Positions 28,719 to 39,678 of a DNA stretch of 64,000 nt are shown piece after piece. This stretch comes from Methanobacteriota archaeon. Its GTDB lineage: Archaea; Halobacteriota; Methanomicrobia; Methanomicrobiales; Methanospirillaceae. The translations under genes and the position numbers were made by a program. The first letter of the stretch is position 1, and every line of letters begins with the position of its first letter. The DNA lies in contig JAKPPB010000041.1 in NCBI GenBank assembly GCA_029547605.1, forward strand, positions 34,166-98,165, in the 5' to 3' direction. Below the pieces are notes generated by a model. The model ran no database searches and was not told the origin of the DNA. It saw only the letters and a program-made list of their open reading frames with translations.

Positions 28719-29591
28719 CTAACGGGCGCAGATCATGGTCCCCACTCCCTCGTCCGTGAACATCTCGAGGAGGAGGTTGTGGGCGATATTGCCGTTCACT
28801 ACGTGCCCGAATGAGACCCCGCTGTTCACTGCTCTCACGAGGGAGCTGACTTTTGGGATCATCCCTTCAGAGATAACGCCGCTTCCCATCAACTGTTCGG
28901 CTTCATTGACCCGGAGCCTCCGGTAGACTGTGGTCCTCGATGCATCCATGATGCCGTCAACGTCAGTCATGTTGATCAGCTTGTAGGCAGTGAGCGAGAT
29001 TGCTATCTCGCCGGCCGCAGTATCGGCGTTGATGTTCAGGCTCTGGCCGCTGCGGTCAATGGCGATGGGGGCCACTACGGGGATGTAGCCCCGGTCGAGG
29101 AGGGTGTGGAGGACTGCAGGGTTGATCTCCTCTATCTCCCCGACATGCCCGAGATCGACTTCCTGTTCCCTCCCTGCGACGTGGACCTTCTGGGGGTCCA
29201 TTCTCCTGGCGATGATGAGGTTCCCGTCGTTTCCGGAGAGGCCTACCCCCTTTCCCCCGCTCTTTGCAATGAGGGAGACGATATTGCTGTTGATCTTTCC
29301 CACAAGGACCATCTGGGCGATCTCGAGGGTCTCTTCGTCGGTAATACGGAGGCCTGCAACGAACTTGGGTTCTTTTCCCATGGCCTTCATCTTGTCGGTG
29401 ATCTCGGGACCTCCCCCGTGAACCAGGACGACACGGATGCCCACCAGCTGCAGGAGGACCGCATCCCTGATCGCGGTCTCCAGGATTGCGGCGTCTACCA
29501 TCGCATGCCCGCCGAGCTTGATCACCATCGTCTTTCCGTGGAACTGCTGGATGTAGGGAAGTGCCTCTATCAGGACTTCCTCGCGTTTCAT
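28719..29591 (-). CDS. argB: Acetylglutamate kinase
   Basis: [59 protein letters not shown]. Confidence 0.95.
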   Translation of the reverse strand: MKREEVLIEALPYIQQFHGKTMVIKLGGHAMVDAAILETAIRDAVLLQLVGIRVVLVHGGGPEITDKMKAMGKEPKFVAGLRITDEETLEIAQMVLVGKINSNIVSLIAKSGGKGVGLSGNDGNLIIARRMDPQKVHVAGREQEVDLGHVGEIEEINPAVLHTLLDRGYIPVVAPIAIDRSGQSLNINADTAAGEIAISLTAYKLINMTDVDGIMDASRTTVYRRLRVNEAEQLMGSGVISEGMIPKVSSLVRAVNSGVSFGHVVNGNIAHNLLLEMFTDEGVGTMICAR

Positions 29592-30739
29592 GTTGTGTAC
29601 CTCCCGTTGATCTCGATATACTTCTCGGTCAGGTCACATCCCCATGCCGTGGCCTCTCCATCGCCTGCACCAAGATCCAGTGTGAAGACGACCTTTTTTC
29701 CCTGCATGAGGGCCTTTGCACGTGCGAGGTCAACCACGATCTCTCCGCCTCTGACGAGAGGCAGGGACTCGAGTCCGTCTCCCATCCACAGGTTCACGGT
29801 GTCAGGATCAAACGCCACACCCGCCCTCCCCGCGGCGGCGATGACCCGGCCCCAGTTCGGGTCGGCCCCGTACACCGCGGTCTTCACGAGAGGAGATGCA
29901 ACCACTGTCTTTGCGACCGCGGCCGCCTCCTCTTCTCCGGGAGCTCCCCTGACAGTGACCTCGAGGAGCTTGCTTGCACCCTCGCCGTCCTCGGCGATCT
30001 GGATGGCAAGAGACTTGCAGCATTCCTCGAGTGCAATCGAGAAGTCGGCTGGATTCACTTTGCCTGCCTTCCCTGTCGCGATGCAGAGCGCGATATCGTT
30101 GGTGCTCGTGTCCCCGTCCACGACGATGCGGTTGAAAGTCCTGCGGGTTGCGGTCCTGAGCGCGGCCTTGAGGGCAGGCGCGGGCACTTCTGCATCGGTG
30201 TAGATGAACGCAAGCATCGTCCCCATGTTAGGGGCAATCATCCCTGACCCCTTTGTGATCCCCCCGACCGAGAACTGCTCGTGCCTGACGAGGGCATGCT
30301 TCTCGGTGAGATCTGTGGTCATGATGGCCCGGGCGGCACGCATTTCTGCCTCTGTGCTCCGGGAGAGGTTCGGGGCAACCCTGTGGCACTGATCACGTAT
30401 GAGGGGAAGGTCGAGGTAGCGTCCTATCACGCCGGTGCTTGCAACCCCTACTTCATCGGGAGCAAGGTGCAGGGCGCCGGCACCGATCTCCGCCATCTCC
30501 ACAGCATCGCGGTAGCCCCTCTGCCCCGTGTAGGCATTGGCGCATCCGCTGTTGGCCATCACCGCCGAGAGCGTCCCCCTCGCGATGCGTTCCTCCATCA
30601 GCCTGACCGGCGGGGCTTTCATGAGGTTCGTGGTGAACACACCCGCCGCATCACCATCCGCCCTTATCAGTGCAAGGCCAAACTTCCCTTCCTTGACACC
30701 CCATGCAGTCACTCCCTCCACGCCGCAGATGCTCTTCAT
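29588..30739 (-). CDS. argJ: Bifunctional ornithine acetyltransferase/N-acetylglutamate synthase
   Basis: [60 protein letters not shown] overlap with argB. Confidence 0.95.
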   Translation of the reverse strand: MKSICGVEGVTAWGVKEGKFGLALIRADGDAAGVFTTNLMKAPPVRLMEERIARGTLSAVMANSGCANAYTGQRGYRDAVEMAEIGAGALHLAPDEVGVASTGVIGRYLDLPLIRDQCHRVAPNLSRSTEAEMRAARAIMTTDLTEKHALVRHEQFSVGGITKGSGMIAPNMGTMLAFIYTDAEVPAPALKAALRTATRRTFNRIVVDGDTSTNDIALCIATGKAGKVNPADFSIALEECCKSLAIQIAEDGEGASKLLEVTVRGAPGEEEAAAVAKTVVASPLVKTAVYGADPNWGRVIAAAGRAGVAFDPDTVNLWMGDGLESLPLVRGGEIVVDLARAKALMQGKKVVFTLDLGAGDGEATAWGCDLTEKYIEINGRYTT

Positions 30740-30752
30740 TCAGTGACTCCTT

Positions 30753-31229
30753 TCATTCCTGGGGAGGGGCCGCCACACCCCTGACGATGTCTGCCCGGGC
30801 CACGATCCCGACAAGGGCTTTTCCCCGCACCACAGGAAGGCGGGCAATCTTCTTCGAGAGCATCACGGATGCCGCGTCCTCTATATCCTCGTCCTCGCTG
30901 ATGGTGACTGCAGGGTGGCTCATCACCTTTCGCACCTGGATATTCCCAATGGAGGTGAGCGCGTGTTTTGTCTTCTCCCAGTTGATGATCTCCCGTATGG
31001 GCACCTCGATGACCTCCAGGGGGGAGGGGAGCCAGAGATCGTCTGAGATCTTCCCTGTCTCAAGCAGCCGCAGGATGTCGGACTCTGTGATCATTCCCAC
31101 CAGTGTCTCACCCTCCATCACCGGCAGCCCCCCTATCTTGTGCGCCCGCAGGAGTGCAGCGGCATCCCGTACCGGCGCATCCGCCTGGACCGTGACCGGG
31201 TTCTTTGTCATAACCTCTCGAATCAGCAT
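30753..31229 (-). CDS. CBS-domain pair protein
   Basis: MLIREVMTKNPVTVQADAPVRDAAALLRAHKIGGLPVMEGETLVGMITESDIL plus a second CBS repeat. Confidence 0.9.
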   Translation of the reverse strand: MLIREVMTKNPVTVQADAPVRDAAALLRAHKIGGLPVMEGETLVGMITESDILRLLETGKISDDLWLPSPLEVIEVPIREIINWEKTKHALTSIGNIQVRKVMSHPAVTISEDEDIEDAASVMLSKKIARLPVVRGKALVGIVARADIVRGVAAPPQE

Positions 31230-31242
31230 ACTTTTACCTCAT

Positions 31243-32229
31243 TCAGGGAAGCAGCCCTGCGCCCACGAGCCCGTCACGTTCGTCAAAGCCGCATATGATG
31301 TTCATATTCTGGATCGCCTGGCCGCTCGCACCTTTCCCCAGGTTGTCGATGGCCGATATCGCCACTACCCGCTCGCCCTCGGTCTCCACCCTGATGTCGC
31401 AGAAGTTGGTTCCCCTGACTGCCGCAAGGACGGGGTTCTGGAGCCTGACGAAGAACTCCTTCTCGTAGTACTTCCTGTAGAGGCTGTCAACGTCCTCCTG
31501 TGACATGGGTTCATTTAACAGGATATGGGCAGTAGTGAGGATTCCCCTGTTGACAGGAACCAGGTGCGGAGTGAAGTAGCACTTCGCCCGGGACCCAAGG
31601 CACATCAGCTCCTGCTTCATCTCAGCGAGGTGCCGGTGAGAAGTCCACTTGTACGGGTTCACATTGTCCCCGACATTCGGGTAGTGGGTGGTGGCAGAAG
31701 GGTTGTCACCCGCCCCCGAAACGCCGGTCTTCGAGTCGTATATCACAGTGTGGGCATGGCGTGCGAGGGGGGCTGCGGCAAGCGTTGCCCCCGTGGGGAA
31801 GCATCCCGGGTTGCTCACAAACTCCGCATCCCGGTAGGTGTCCCGGTGTAGTTCGGGGATGCCATAGGGCGCGGCGAAGTAATCGGTGTGAGGCACGCCG
31901 TACACCTTCTCGAAGATGTCCCTTGGCAGGCGGTAGTCGGCAGAGAGGTCGACTACCTTGATCCCTCTGGAGAGCAGGGGCTTTGCATAGGCCATTGCCG
32001 CGGTGTGGGGGACCGCCAGGAATGCAAGGTCAGCGTCGAGGTCGCCGGCAGAGGGGTTCGTAAACTCAAGATCGAGAAGCCCTTTGAACTGCGGGTGAAC
32101 CGAAGTAACGGGCTTTCCTGCCTCTTTCCGGGACGTCGCACAGGTGATGCGGGCTTTCGAGTGGGTGAGCAACAGACGGATCAGGTCTCCCCCTGCATAG
32201 CCGGATGCCCCGATGATGGCGATATCCAT
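31243..32229 (-). CDS. argC: N-acetyl-gamma-glutamyl-phosphate reductase
   Basis: [53 protein letters not shown]. Confidence 0.95.
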   Translation of the reverse strand: MDIAIIGASGYAGGDLIRLLLTHSKARITCATSRKEAGKPVTSVHPQFKGLLDLEFTNPSAGDLDADLAFLAVPHTAAMAYAKPLLSRGIKVVDLSADYRLPRDIFEKVYGVPHTDYFAAPYGIPELHRDTYRDAEFVSNPGCFPTGATLAAAPLARHAHTVIYDSKTGVSGAGDNPSATTHYPNVGDNVNPYKWTSHRHLAEMKQELMCLGSRAKCYFTPHLVPVNRGILTTAHILLNEPMSQEDVDSLYRKYYEKEFFVRLQNPVLAAVRGTNFCDIRVETEGERVVAISAIDNLGKGASGQAIQNMNIICGFDERDGLVGAGLLP

Positions 32230-32456
32230 ACACTCCGTTTCGATTCGCAGATGTTAATCCTTTTTCCCCGTATTTGCACCTCCATTTCCCTTCTGCGCGA
32301 CACCTGTGCCCCCTTTTCCGGGAGGCGGATGGGGGGTCGGCACCCGCGCAACCCCGGCCCTCTTTGCCTGAAGTGCGGGATTTACAGATCCCCCTGAGAG
32401 AGACCGGAGAATGGCTGTGTGCACATCGCGGACGAATCATCAGGTTTTAATAATTA

Positions 32457-32472
32457 TAATGATTAATCATTA
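32457..32472. promoter_or_regulatory. Perfect 16-bp palindrome TAATGATTAATCATTA in acs promoter region
   Basis: Read directly; AT-rich, ~220 bp upstream of acs ATG. Confidence 0.55.
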
Positions 32473-32694
32473 AGATAGCACATGGAGGTTTGTTCCTGGC
32501 AAGGGAAGAGAGAGGTCTGATCCCAGTTTCCAGGCGGCAATACCCGCCTGGCGTCGCGTGTAGCAGGTGAACACCCGTACGTATACTTCAGGAGTGTACA
32601 GGAAGAGGAGCGTAATGGTGCAGGCAGGGCTCCCACCCCGCTCCTCACACAGTAATGGCTGATTGCATGAGTCCAAACGGAAAGGTGCGCTATA

Positions 32695-34596
32695 ATGGCA
32701 GAATCATTTGAGGTGTCGCTCTCAGGGGAGGAGAAGACGTACGTCCCCGATCCATCCTACAAGAAGAACGCATGGACAAAAGACTATACCGCTGCATACA
32801 AGGAGTTCATGGCAGATCCCGAGGGGTTCTGGGAAAAGCAGGCCCACCACTTTGAGTGGATCAGGAAGTGGGACCGGGTACTCGAGTGGAACTATCCCTA
32901 TGCGAAGTGGTTCGTCAACGCCAAGCTCAATATCACCGCAAACTGCCTGGACCGCCACGTCAATAACCACCGCAGGAACAAGGTGGCCCTCATCTGGAGG
33001 GGTGAGGATGGGGAGGAGCGGATCTTCACCTACAAGAAGCTCTTCCAGGAGGTCTGCCGGTTCGCACAGGGCCTCAAGAAACTGGGCGTCACAAAGGGCG
33101 ACCGGGTATGCATCTACATGCCACTCGTCCCCGAACAGGTGATCGCGATGCTCGCATGCGCCCGCATCGGCGCCGTGCACAGCGTGGTGTTCGGAGGGTT
33201 TGGGGTACAGGCGCTCAACATGCGCATCAAGGACGCAGAGGCAAAGATTGTCATCACTGCCGACGTCACATACCGGCGCGGAAAGACCATTCCGTTAAAG
33301 ACCATTGTCGAAGAGGCCATCATTAACGCCCCGAGCGTGGAGAAGGTCGTCGTGCTCTCCCGCGAGGTTGAACAGCCCGTGGAATTGCATACAGAGATGG
33401 AAGTGGACTACCACGAGCTTATGGAGGGTGTGCCTTCAACCTGCGAGCCGGAGGTGATGGACGCCGAGGACCCACTCTTCATCCTCTACACCAGCGGATC
33501 CACAGGGGCTCCCAAGGGGATAGTCCATACCTGTGGGGGCTACATGGTGGGAACAGGCTATACCACGCAGCATGTCTTTGACATTAAAGATAATGACGTC
33601 TACTGGTGCACCGCCGATACTGGCTGGATCACAGGACACAGTTATGTCGTGTACGGGCCGCTCGCGATAGGGGCCACGGTGGTCATGGCAGAGGCCGTCC
33701 CTGACTACCCTGATGCCGGTGCATTCTGGAAGATCGTTGAGGAATTGGGAGTTACGATATTCTACACCGCACCGACAGCCATACGGATGTTCATGAAAGT
33801 GGGAGAGCAGTGGCCCAACAAGTACGACCTGTCGTCGCTTCGGATCCTCGGCTCTGTGGGTGAGCCGCTGAACCCCGAGGCTTTCGAGTGGTATTACCGG
33901 GTCATCGGGAAGATGGCATGCCCAATCGTGGATACCTGGTGGCAGACCGAGACCGGCATGCACATGATCACCACTATGGTGGGAGAACCGATGCGCCCCG
34001 GTTTTGCCGGAAGGCCGATCCCCGGGGTGGTTGCAGACGTGGTGGACAAGCAGGGCAAACCCGTCGCACCCGGAAACGGCGGGTTCCTGGTGATCAAGAA
34101 GCCGTGGCCGGCGATGCTCAGGACGGTCTACAAGAACGACGAACGCTACCGCACTTACTGGAACACCATCCCTGACTGTTACACCGCCGGCGACCTCGCG
34201 GTGAAGGCGAAAGGGGACGAGTACATCATGATCATCGGGAGGGCAGACGACATCATCATCGTCGCAGGTCACAACATCGGCACCGCTGAGGTGGAGAGCG
34301 CTCTCGTCTCCCACCAGGCCGTGGCCGAAGCCGCGGTGATCGGAAAGCCCGAGCCAATGAAGGGGAATATCATAAAGGCATTCGTGATCCTCAGAGTCGG
34401 CTTCTCCCCGAGCGAGAAACTCAAGTCCGATCTCATCTACCACGTCCGGATGACGCTTGGGCCAATTGCAATGCCGTCCGAGATTGAGTTCGTGGACAAA
34501 CTCCCCAAGACCCGGTCAGGAAAGATCATGCGACGTGTGCTGAAGGCCAAGGAGATGGGGATAGATCCCGGGGACGTCTCCACCCTGGAGGAGTAA
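32695..34596 (+). CDS. acs: Acetate--CoA ligase (acetyl-CoA synthetase)
   Basis: [44 protein letters not shown]-terminal [14 protein letters not shown] (acetylatable Lys motif). Confidence 0.96.
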   Translation: MAESFEVSLSGEEKTYVPDPSYKKNAWTKDYTAAYKEFMADPEGFWEKQAHHFEWIRKWDRVLEWNYPYAKWFVNAKLNITANCLDRHVNNHRRNKVALIWRGEDGEERIFTYKKLFQEVCRFAQGLKKLGVTKGDRVCIYMPLVPEQVIAMLACARIGAVHSVVFGGFGVQALNMRIKDAEAKIVITADVTYRRGKTIPLKTIVEEAIINAPSVEKVVVLSREVEQPVELHTEMEVDYHELMEGVPSTCEPEVMDAEDPLFILYTSGSTGAPKGIVHTCGGYMVGTGYTTQHVFDIKDNDVYWCTADTGWITGHSYVVYGPLAIGATVVMAEAVPDYPDAGAFWKIVEELGVTIFYTAPTAIRMFMKVGEQWPNKYDLSSLRILGSVGEPLNPEAFEWYYRVIGKMACPIVDTWWQTETGMHMITTMVGEPMRPGFAGRPIPGVVADVVDKQGKPVAPGNGGFLVIKKPWPAMLRTVYKNDERYRTYWNTIPDCYTAGDLAVKAKGDEYIMIIGRADDIIIVAGHNIGTAEVESALVSHQAVAEAAVIGKPEPMKGNIIKAFVILRVGFSPSEKLKSDLIYHVRMTLGPIAMPSEIEFVDKLPKTRSGKIMRRVLKAKEMGIDPGDVSTLEE

Positions 34597-34629
34597 TCCT
34601 CCTTTAATTATCCAGGGATCAGGACTGAT

Positions 34630-35883
34630 ATGCCTACTGATGGGACCATATTCGGGATGCCGCCCGAAAGGGGGCGCTGGGTACTGGTGATCCTCGGGAT
34701 GATCATCAACCTGTGCCTCGGGAGCATCTATTCCTGGAGTGTCTTTGTCGGTCCGCTGACAGAATACTTTACTGGAACCCTGGGCCAGGCCGTCACCGCA
34801 AACGACGTGCTGATGCCCTTCTCCGTCTTCCTTGCATTCTTTGCCATCGCGATGCCCCTCACAGGGAAGTATATCGAGAGTCTTGGACCAAGGAACGTAA
34901 CGATTATCGGAGGAGTGCTCACCGGCCTCGGGTGGCTGCTCGCCTCTACTGTGACTTCGGTCCAGATGCTTTACCTGGTCTACGGGGTGATCGGCGGGGT
35001 GGGTGTGGGTATTGCATACGGCGTTCCCGTCGCTGTCGCCGCGAGGTGGTTTCCTGACAGGAGGGGACTGGCAGTGGGGCTCACACTGCTTGGATTCGGT
35101 TTCTCTGCTTTCCTGACCGCGAATATCGCCGGGTACATGATCGCTCTCTACGGTGTGATGGATACCTTCCGGATATTCGGGATCGCCTTCGTCGTACTGA
35201 TAATCCTGCTCGCCCTCCCGATGCGGTTTCCTGCTTCCGGATGGAAACCCTCCGGCTGGATACCCCCCGTGCCAAAACCAGGCGAGGAGGTCTGCGAATG
35301 TGACAGGGGAGCGATGCTCCGCACCCCCACCTTTTACGGACTGTGGGCCTGCTTCTTCATCGGGTGCCTTGCAGGGCTGATGGCAATCTCGATCGCAAAG
35401 CCCGTCGGGACCGAGGTCGGGGTCGAAGCTGGCCTTGCCACCATGCTGGTAGGATTCTTCGCCATATTCAACGGCGGGGGCCGGCCACTCTTCGGGAGCC
35501 TCACCGACAGGATCACCCCGAGGAACACGGCACTCGTCTCGTTTGTCCTCATCGCCTTCGCATCGGCTGCCCTGTGGCTGGTGCCCGGAATCCCGGTGTA
35601 CATTGTTGCATTCGCAATCCTGTGGGGCTGTCTCGGGGGATGGCTCGCCATTGCCCCGACCGCTACAGGGTCGTATTTTGGGACCTGCGACTATCCCCGC
35701 TGCTATGGCCTGGTATTCCTCGCATATGGTGCAGGAGCCATCGCCGGACCCCAGCTCGCCGGGTTGATCAAGACCACCACCGGGAACTACATGGGGGTCT
35801 TCCCCTATGTCCTTGCCCTCTCACTGATCGGGCTTGTCATCGGCTGGGTGCTGATGAAGCCCCCAGGGACAAAGAGGGCCTGA
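34630..35883 (+). CDS. OFA-family MFS transporter (oxalate/formate antiporter-like)
   Basis: NLCLGSIYSWSVFVGPLTEYF, GVGIAYGVPVAVAARWFPDRRGLAVGLTLLGFGFSAF, 12 TM-like pattern. Confidence 0.9.
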   Translation: MPTDGTIFGMPPERGRWVLVILGMIINLCLGSIYSWSVFVGPLTEYFTGTLGQAVTANDVLMPFSVFLAFFAIAMPLTGKYIESLGPRNVTIIGGVLTGLGWLLASTVTSVQMLYLVYGVIGGVGVGIAYGVPVAVAARWFPDRRGLAVGLTLLGFGFSAFLTANIAGYMIALYGVMDTFRIFGIAFVVLIILLALPMRFPASGWKPSGWIPPVPKPGEEVCECDRGAMLRTPTFYGLWACFFIGCLAGLMAISIAKPVGTEVGVEAGLATMLVGFFAIFNGGGRPLFGSLTDRITPRNTALVSFVLIAFASAALWLVPGIPVYIVAFAILWGCLGGWLAIAPTATGSYFGTCDYPRCYGLVFLAYGAGAIAGPQLAGLIKTTTGNYMGVFPYVLALSLIGLVIGWVLMKPPGTKRA

Positions 35884-35968
35884 CCTTTTTTTTTGGCGAT
35901 CCGCATCCCCCTGCCCGTTCCTGCCACCCTCATTCAAATAGAAAAAGTTCCAATCACCTATTCCAGAT

Positions 35969-36607
35969 ATGCATAACCCGGAAGTGCCATGGGTGGAGCG
36001 GATAGGAAAGTCAAGGCTGGAAGCGATGAGCGATGGCATCTTTGCCTTTGCAATGACGCTCCTTGTGATCACCATCACCATCCCCCAGGTTCCCCTGGAG
36101 CAGGCACCTGAACTCCTCCCCGCGGAGATCGCCGGCCTCCACTCCGAGTTCCTCCTCTTCGTGATCGCATTCTTCATCCTGGCAGCGTACTGGATGTCGC
36201 ATCATCGTATCCTCGCACGGGTCGAGTTCGTTGACGGAATTCTGATCAGGATCAATATCCTTGTCCTCTTCTTTATCGTCCTGATTCCTTTCACCACCTC
36301 TCTCTCGGGAGACTACACAAACGTCCTCGAAGCGGTCCTCCTCTTTCATCTCAACCTCCTCCTGGCCAGCCTCAGCCTTACCGCAATGTGGGCATACATA
36401 TACAGGCACTCGACAACACTCGCGCCAAGCATGACGCCCCCGGTGAAGAGAGGGATCGAACGCGCGTTGGTCATGCCCCTCGTGATTCTGGTCGCAATAG
36501 GTGTTTCGTTCGTTGACACGTATGCCAGCATGTGGTGCTATGCTCTCCTTCCTCTTGTGCTCTTCCTGGCGGAATTCACCATGAACAAAAAAAAGGAGAA
36601 GAACTGA
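35969..36607 (+). CDS. TMEM175/DUF1211-family membrane protein (putative potassium channel family)
   Basis: RLEAMSDGIFAFAMTLLVITI (RxxxFSDG-like motif), LAAYWMSHHRI. Confidence 0.85.
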   Translation: MHNPEVPWVERIGKSRLEAMSDGIFAFAMTLLVITITIPQVPLEQAPELLPAEIAGLHSEFLLFVIAFFILAAYWMSHHRILARVEFVDGILIRINILVLFFIVLIPFTTSLSGDYTNVLEAVLLFHLNLLLASLSLTAMWAYIYRHSTTLAPSMTPPVKRGIERALVMPLVILVAIGVSFVDTYASMWCYALLPLVLFLAEFTMNKKKEKN

Positions 36608-36656
36608 GAGGAATGTATGAACACTTCTCCCCGTCTCATCCCCGGGTGATGCACAC

Positions 36657-37412
36657 ATGAATGCACTTGAGGCCCTTTACCTCATCCATTCCGGTCTTCC
36701 AAGGCTGGGACCAGGAAGTAACGAATGCACAACCCGTGCCTACCGCTCCGTTCGTCTTGAGACATCCAGTCCCATCATCGTCGATACCGGGTGTGGCTCG
36801 GGTGCATCAGCTCTGGTGCTCTCGCGCCTGTCCGGCGGGACCGTCATCGCGGTCGATAACTACAGGCCTTTTCTCCTCGATCTGAGAGGGCGTGCCTGGG
36901 CGCTCCTTGGGCCCCGTCAGAGCGGCATACAACCAATACAGGCATCGATGGGCTCTCTTCCCCTCCGGAAAGAGTGCGTCGACCTCGTGTGGAGCGAGGG
37001 GGCTATTTACCTCATGGGGTTTGCAGAAGGGCTCGTCTCATGGCGGCCCCTCCTGAAAAAAGGTGGTTTCCTTGTTGTTTCCGAGGTGATCTGGCTGAAG
37101 AGCGATGTCCCGGATGAGATTCGCTCATACTGGACCGCGAATTATCCAGGAATTGCATCAGATGCCTCGCACAGGGATACGATTGCAAAGTCCGGGTTCG
37201 TGCTCCGGGACTCTTTTCCCCTGCCCGCGTCTGCCTGGTGGAACTACTACCGGCCCCTGCAGGGACGGATGAGGAAGTTTCGCCGTGAGTATGCCGATGA
37301 TGCCAGCGTCCAGCAGGTCCTTGACGAGATCGAAGAGGAGATCGGGATGTTTGAGAGATACCAGGATTCTTACACCTATGTCATGTACATACTTGAGAAG
37401 CCGGATGCATGA
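36657..37412 (+). CDS. Class I SAM-dependent methyltransferase
   Basis: IIVDTGCGSGASALVLSRLSGGTVIAVDN; LVWSEGAIYLMGFAEGLVSWRPLLKKGGFLVVSE. Confidence 0.82.
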   Translation: MNALEALYLIHSGLPRLGPGSNECTTRAYRSVRLETSSPIIVDTGCGSGASALVLSRLSGGTVIAVDNYRPFLLDLRGRAWALLGPRQSGIQPIQASMGSLPLRKECVDLVWSEGAIYLMGFAEGLVSWRPLLKKGGFLVVSEVIWLKSDVPDEIRSYWTANYPGIASDASHRDTIAKSGFVLRDSFPLPASAWWNYYRPLQGRMRKFRREYADDASVQQVLDEIEEEIGMFERYQDSYTYVMYILEKPDA

Positions 37413-37929
37413 AGACCTTAAAGATACCGGGAGAGAGTCCGGGCTCCCTCCCCTTCTCGGCACCTCTCCCGGAGTACTTGTCCTGGGAAGCTTTCCGAGC
37501 AGGATGTCTCTTTCCTCGGGGCGATACTATGCCAACCCGCGGAACCACTTCTGGAGCGTGATGCGGGCACTCCTCCATCTGGAAGGAGAGGGGATACCTG
37601 CATGGGAGAAGGGACTTACAGACGCGGGCATTGCCGTCTGGGACGTGATCGCCTCGCGAAGATACCAGCCAGGGAGCATGGACCGCGACATCTGCGAGGA
37701 GGAGGTAAACAACATCCCGGGGTTTCTCACCACTCATCCGACGATCAGGTGCATCTGTTTGAATGGCGGGAAGGCACACGAGTCATTCAAGAGAACCATA
37801 CGGGCGATGCCTCTGCCATCCTCGATACGAGTCTGCCCGCTCCCCTCGACGAGTCCTGCCAACGCGCGGTATACCCTGCAGGAAAAGGTTGCCAGATGGC
37901 AGGTGCTCCTGGAATACCTCGTGCAGTAA
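37405..37929 (+). CDS. UDG-superfamily DNA glycosylase (family 6, hypoxanthine-DNA glycosylase-like)
   Basis: VLVLGSFPSRMSLSSGRYYANPRNHFWSVMRALL; start overlaps previous stop. Confidence 0.82.
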   Translation: MHEDLKDTGRESGLPPLLGTSPGVLVLGSFPSRMSLSSGRYYANPRNHFWSVMRALLHLEGEGIPAWEKGLTDAGIAVWDVIASRRYQPGSMDRDICEEEVNNIPGFLTTHPTIRCICLNGGKAHESFKRTIRAMPLPSSIRVCPLPSTSPANARYTLQEKVARWQVLLEYLVQ

Positions 37930-37961
37930 GCGATGCATCTGTCCCGATAAAAAAAAAGTGT

Positions 37962-38237
37962 CTACAGGTACCGGTTCCTTCGAAGCCAGTCGACCTGCGG
38001 CTTTGTGTATCGATAAGAGATATCGCACTTCTCGTCCTGGAAGCTCCACGGGGTGATGATGAGCGTGTCCCCCTCGCGGATCCACGCCCTTTTCTTTATC
38101 TTGCCCTTGATCCTCCCCATGCGGGTTACCCCGTCAATGCACCGGACCTTGATGTGGTTTGAGCCAAGCATCAGCTCAGCAATGGCAAATTGTTCCCGGT
38201 TTCTCTTTTTAGGCAGTCGCACGCGGATGGTCTCCAT
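37962..38237 (-). CDS. eif1A: Translation initiation factor aIF-1A
   Basis: RVRLPKKRNREQFAIAELMLGSNHIKVRCIDGVTRMGRIKGKIKKRAWIREGDTLIITPW. Confidence 0.93.
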   Translation of the reverse strand: METIRVRLPKKRNREQFAIAELMLGSNHIKVRCIDGVTRMGRIKGKIKKRAWIREGDTLIITPWSFQDEKCDISYRYTKPQVDWLRRNRYL

Positions 38238-38479
38238 CCCCGGCGGTGCCGTCTCATCTACTACTACCTCTTCGTTCCTGTCTTCTCTTTTATAATTACT
38301 AATAGGTCAGCAACTCCAATGGGAACAACTTTTTATCCCAGTGCGTTATCTATAGGCAGTCCTCCCATATACCTGTGATCATGAGGCCTATTCATGTGTC
38401 CGTCGGAATTCCTTCAGGATGGCGGTCATGTGGTATTCCCCATGGCAACCATTATGCGCTCATATTTTGAAATTTATTC

Positions 38480-39262
38480 ATGCATTCAAGGGTATTTTTT
38501 TACCTCTCGCTGCTTCTTGTGGTGGGATGCCTGGCGTTCTCCGGGTGCCTCACTGCTCCCGCTGCAGAGGAACCCGTGCCTGAAACGCACACCCCTGCAC
38601 CAACGACAGTCCAGACCACGTTCGTTCCGATAGTTGAGACCCCGACCCCAAAACCCACCCCAACCGCAATCGGCCTCTCAAGCGAGGATATCAATCTCCA
38701 CTTCATGGACGTGGCATTCGGGGGAGGAAACCTCTTCCTCGAGCGCCTTCCCCTCTCTTCAAAGAGGACGACCATTTCGCTCAACGCGGGGAGAGAATCC
38801 GACAAGGTCCTCATCGAATCGTTCGCGGTGAAATTCAATCTCCTCTCGCAGTCAAACAAGCTCTTTGAGAATACGAAAGAGGGGCAGACGGGCGATATCC
38901 GCATCAAGTTCCTTCCGCCCGAGGGGCTGAAGGCAATCGACCTCACCTCAGAGATGGGGTGGCTGAACCAGGAATATACCCGCAGCGGGACCACATGCGC
39001 CAAGATCAAGGGGTATGACATCTACCTGAATTCGGAAATGGAGGGTGAAATGCGTGAACACTACATTCTCCGTTCACTCCTCTATACACTGGGGTTCAAG
39101 GGGGCAACCCTCCGCTACCAGGACAGCATTTTCGCGTATCCCGAGAATACTGTGACCCAGCTCTCTTTCTTGGACGAGAAAGCGCTCCAGGTGATGTACG
39201 GCCTCGGCATGGACAACGGGATGAGAGTCGAGGACGTCAAGCGGGTCTTGTTCTTCAGATGA
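38480..39262 (+). CDS. Lipoprotein, possibly DUF2927-like
   Basis: Lipobox LAFSGC, Thr/Pro linker; C-terminal YQDSIFAYPENTVTQLSFLDEKALQVMYGLGMDNGM resembles the DUF2927 tail. Confidence 0.6.
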   Translation: MHSRVFFYLSLLLVVGCLAFSGCLTAPAAEEPVPETHTPAPTTVQTTFVPIVETPTPKPTPTAIGLSSEDINLHFMDVAFGGGNLFLERLPLSSKRTTISLNAGRESDKVLIESFAVKFNLLSQSNKLFENTKEGQTGDIRIKFLPPEGLKAIDLTSEMGWLNQEYTRSGTTCAKIKGYDIYLNSEMEGEMREHYILRSLLYTLGFKGATLRYQDSIFAYPENTVTQLSFLDEKALQVMYGLGMDNGMRVEDVKRVLFFR

Positions 39263-39340
39263 CCCGCATTGACACTTTTTTTTGCACACTGATGCACTCC
39301 TTATGCCAGGCAGAGGTGTCATCCAGCTGATGGGCATGCC

Positions 39341-39640
39341 ATGGGCCATGCACGATCTTTCCCAGAAGATGCTCCCGCAGAATACCTCCTTGAACATGGA
39401 GCACCTCCGGCGATCGTGGACGACCTCGCAGAGTGCATGACGATCGCTTCCCTTCCTGCAGACCTCAATGCCTTTGCATATGGGCCGGCATTCGCCGCGG
39501 TTTCGCTGGCAGAGCCGGGGGTTCTGGTCAGGAGTGTAGCCCTCTCCCTTGCCAGAGACATCTCCCTGACCCATGAGGCAAAAAAACCTGCCATGCGGTG
39601 TGCAGATCCCAATATGCGGAAACCGGCAGGTTTATCCTGA
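39341..39640 (+). CDS. Hypothetical protein, uncertain reality
   Basis: 99 aa ORF with plausible helical composition between two well-supported genes; no recognised domain. Confidence 0.3.
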   Translation: MGHARSFPEDAPAEYLLEHGAPPAIVDDLAECMTIASLPADLNAFAYGPAFAAVSLAEPGVLVRSVALSLARDISLTHEAKKPAMRCADPNMRKPAGLS

Positions 39641-39678
39641 TCCTTTCCCGATCCCCATCAGGAACGAGGTATCATACC

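Noticed and set aside
33436-34443. 335-aa minus-strand ORF inside acs
   Set aside because: Antisense shadow of acs; composition not protein-like.
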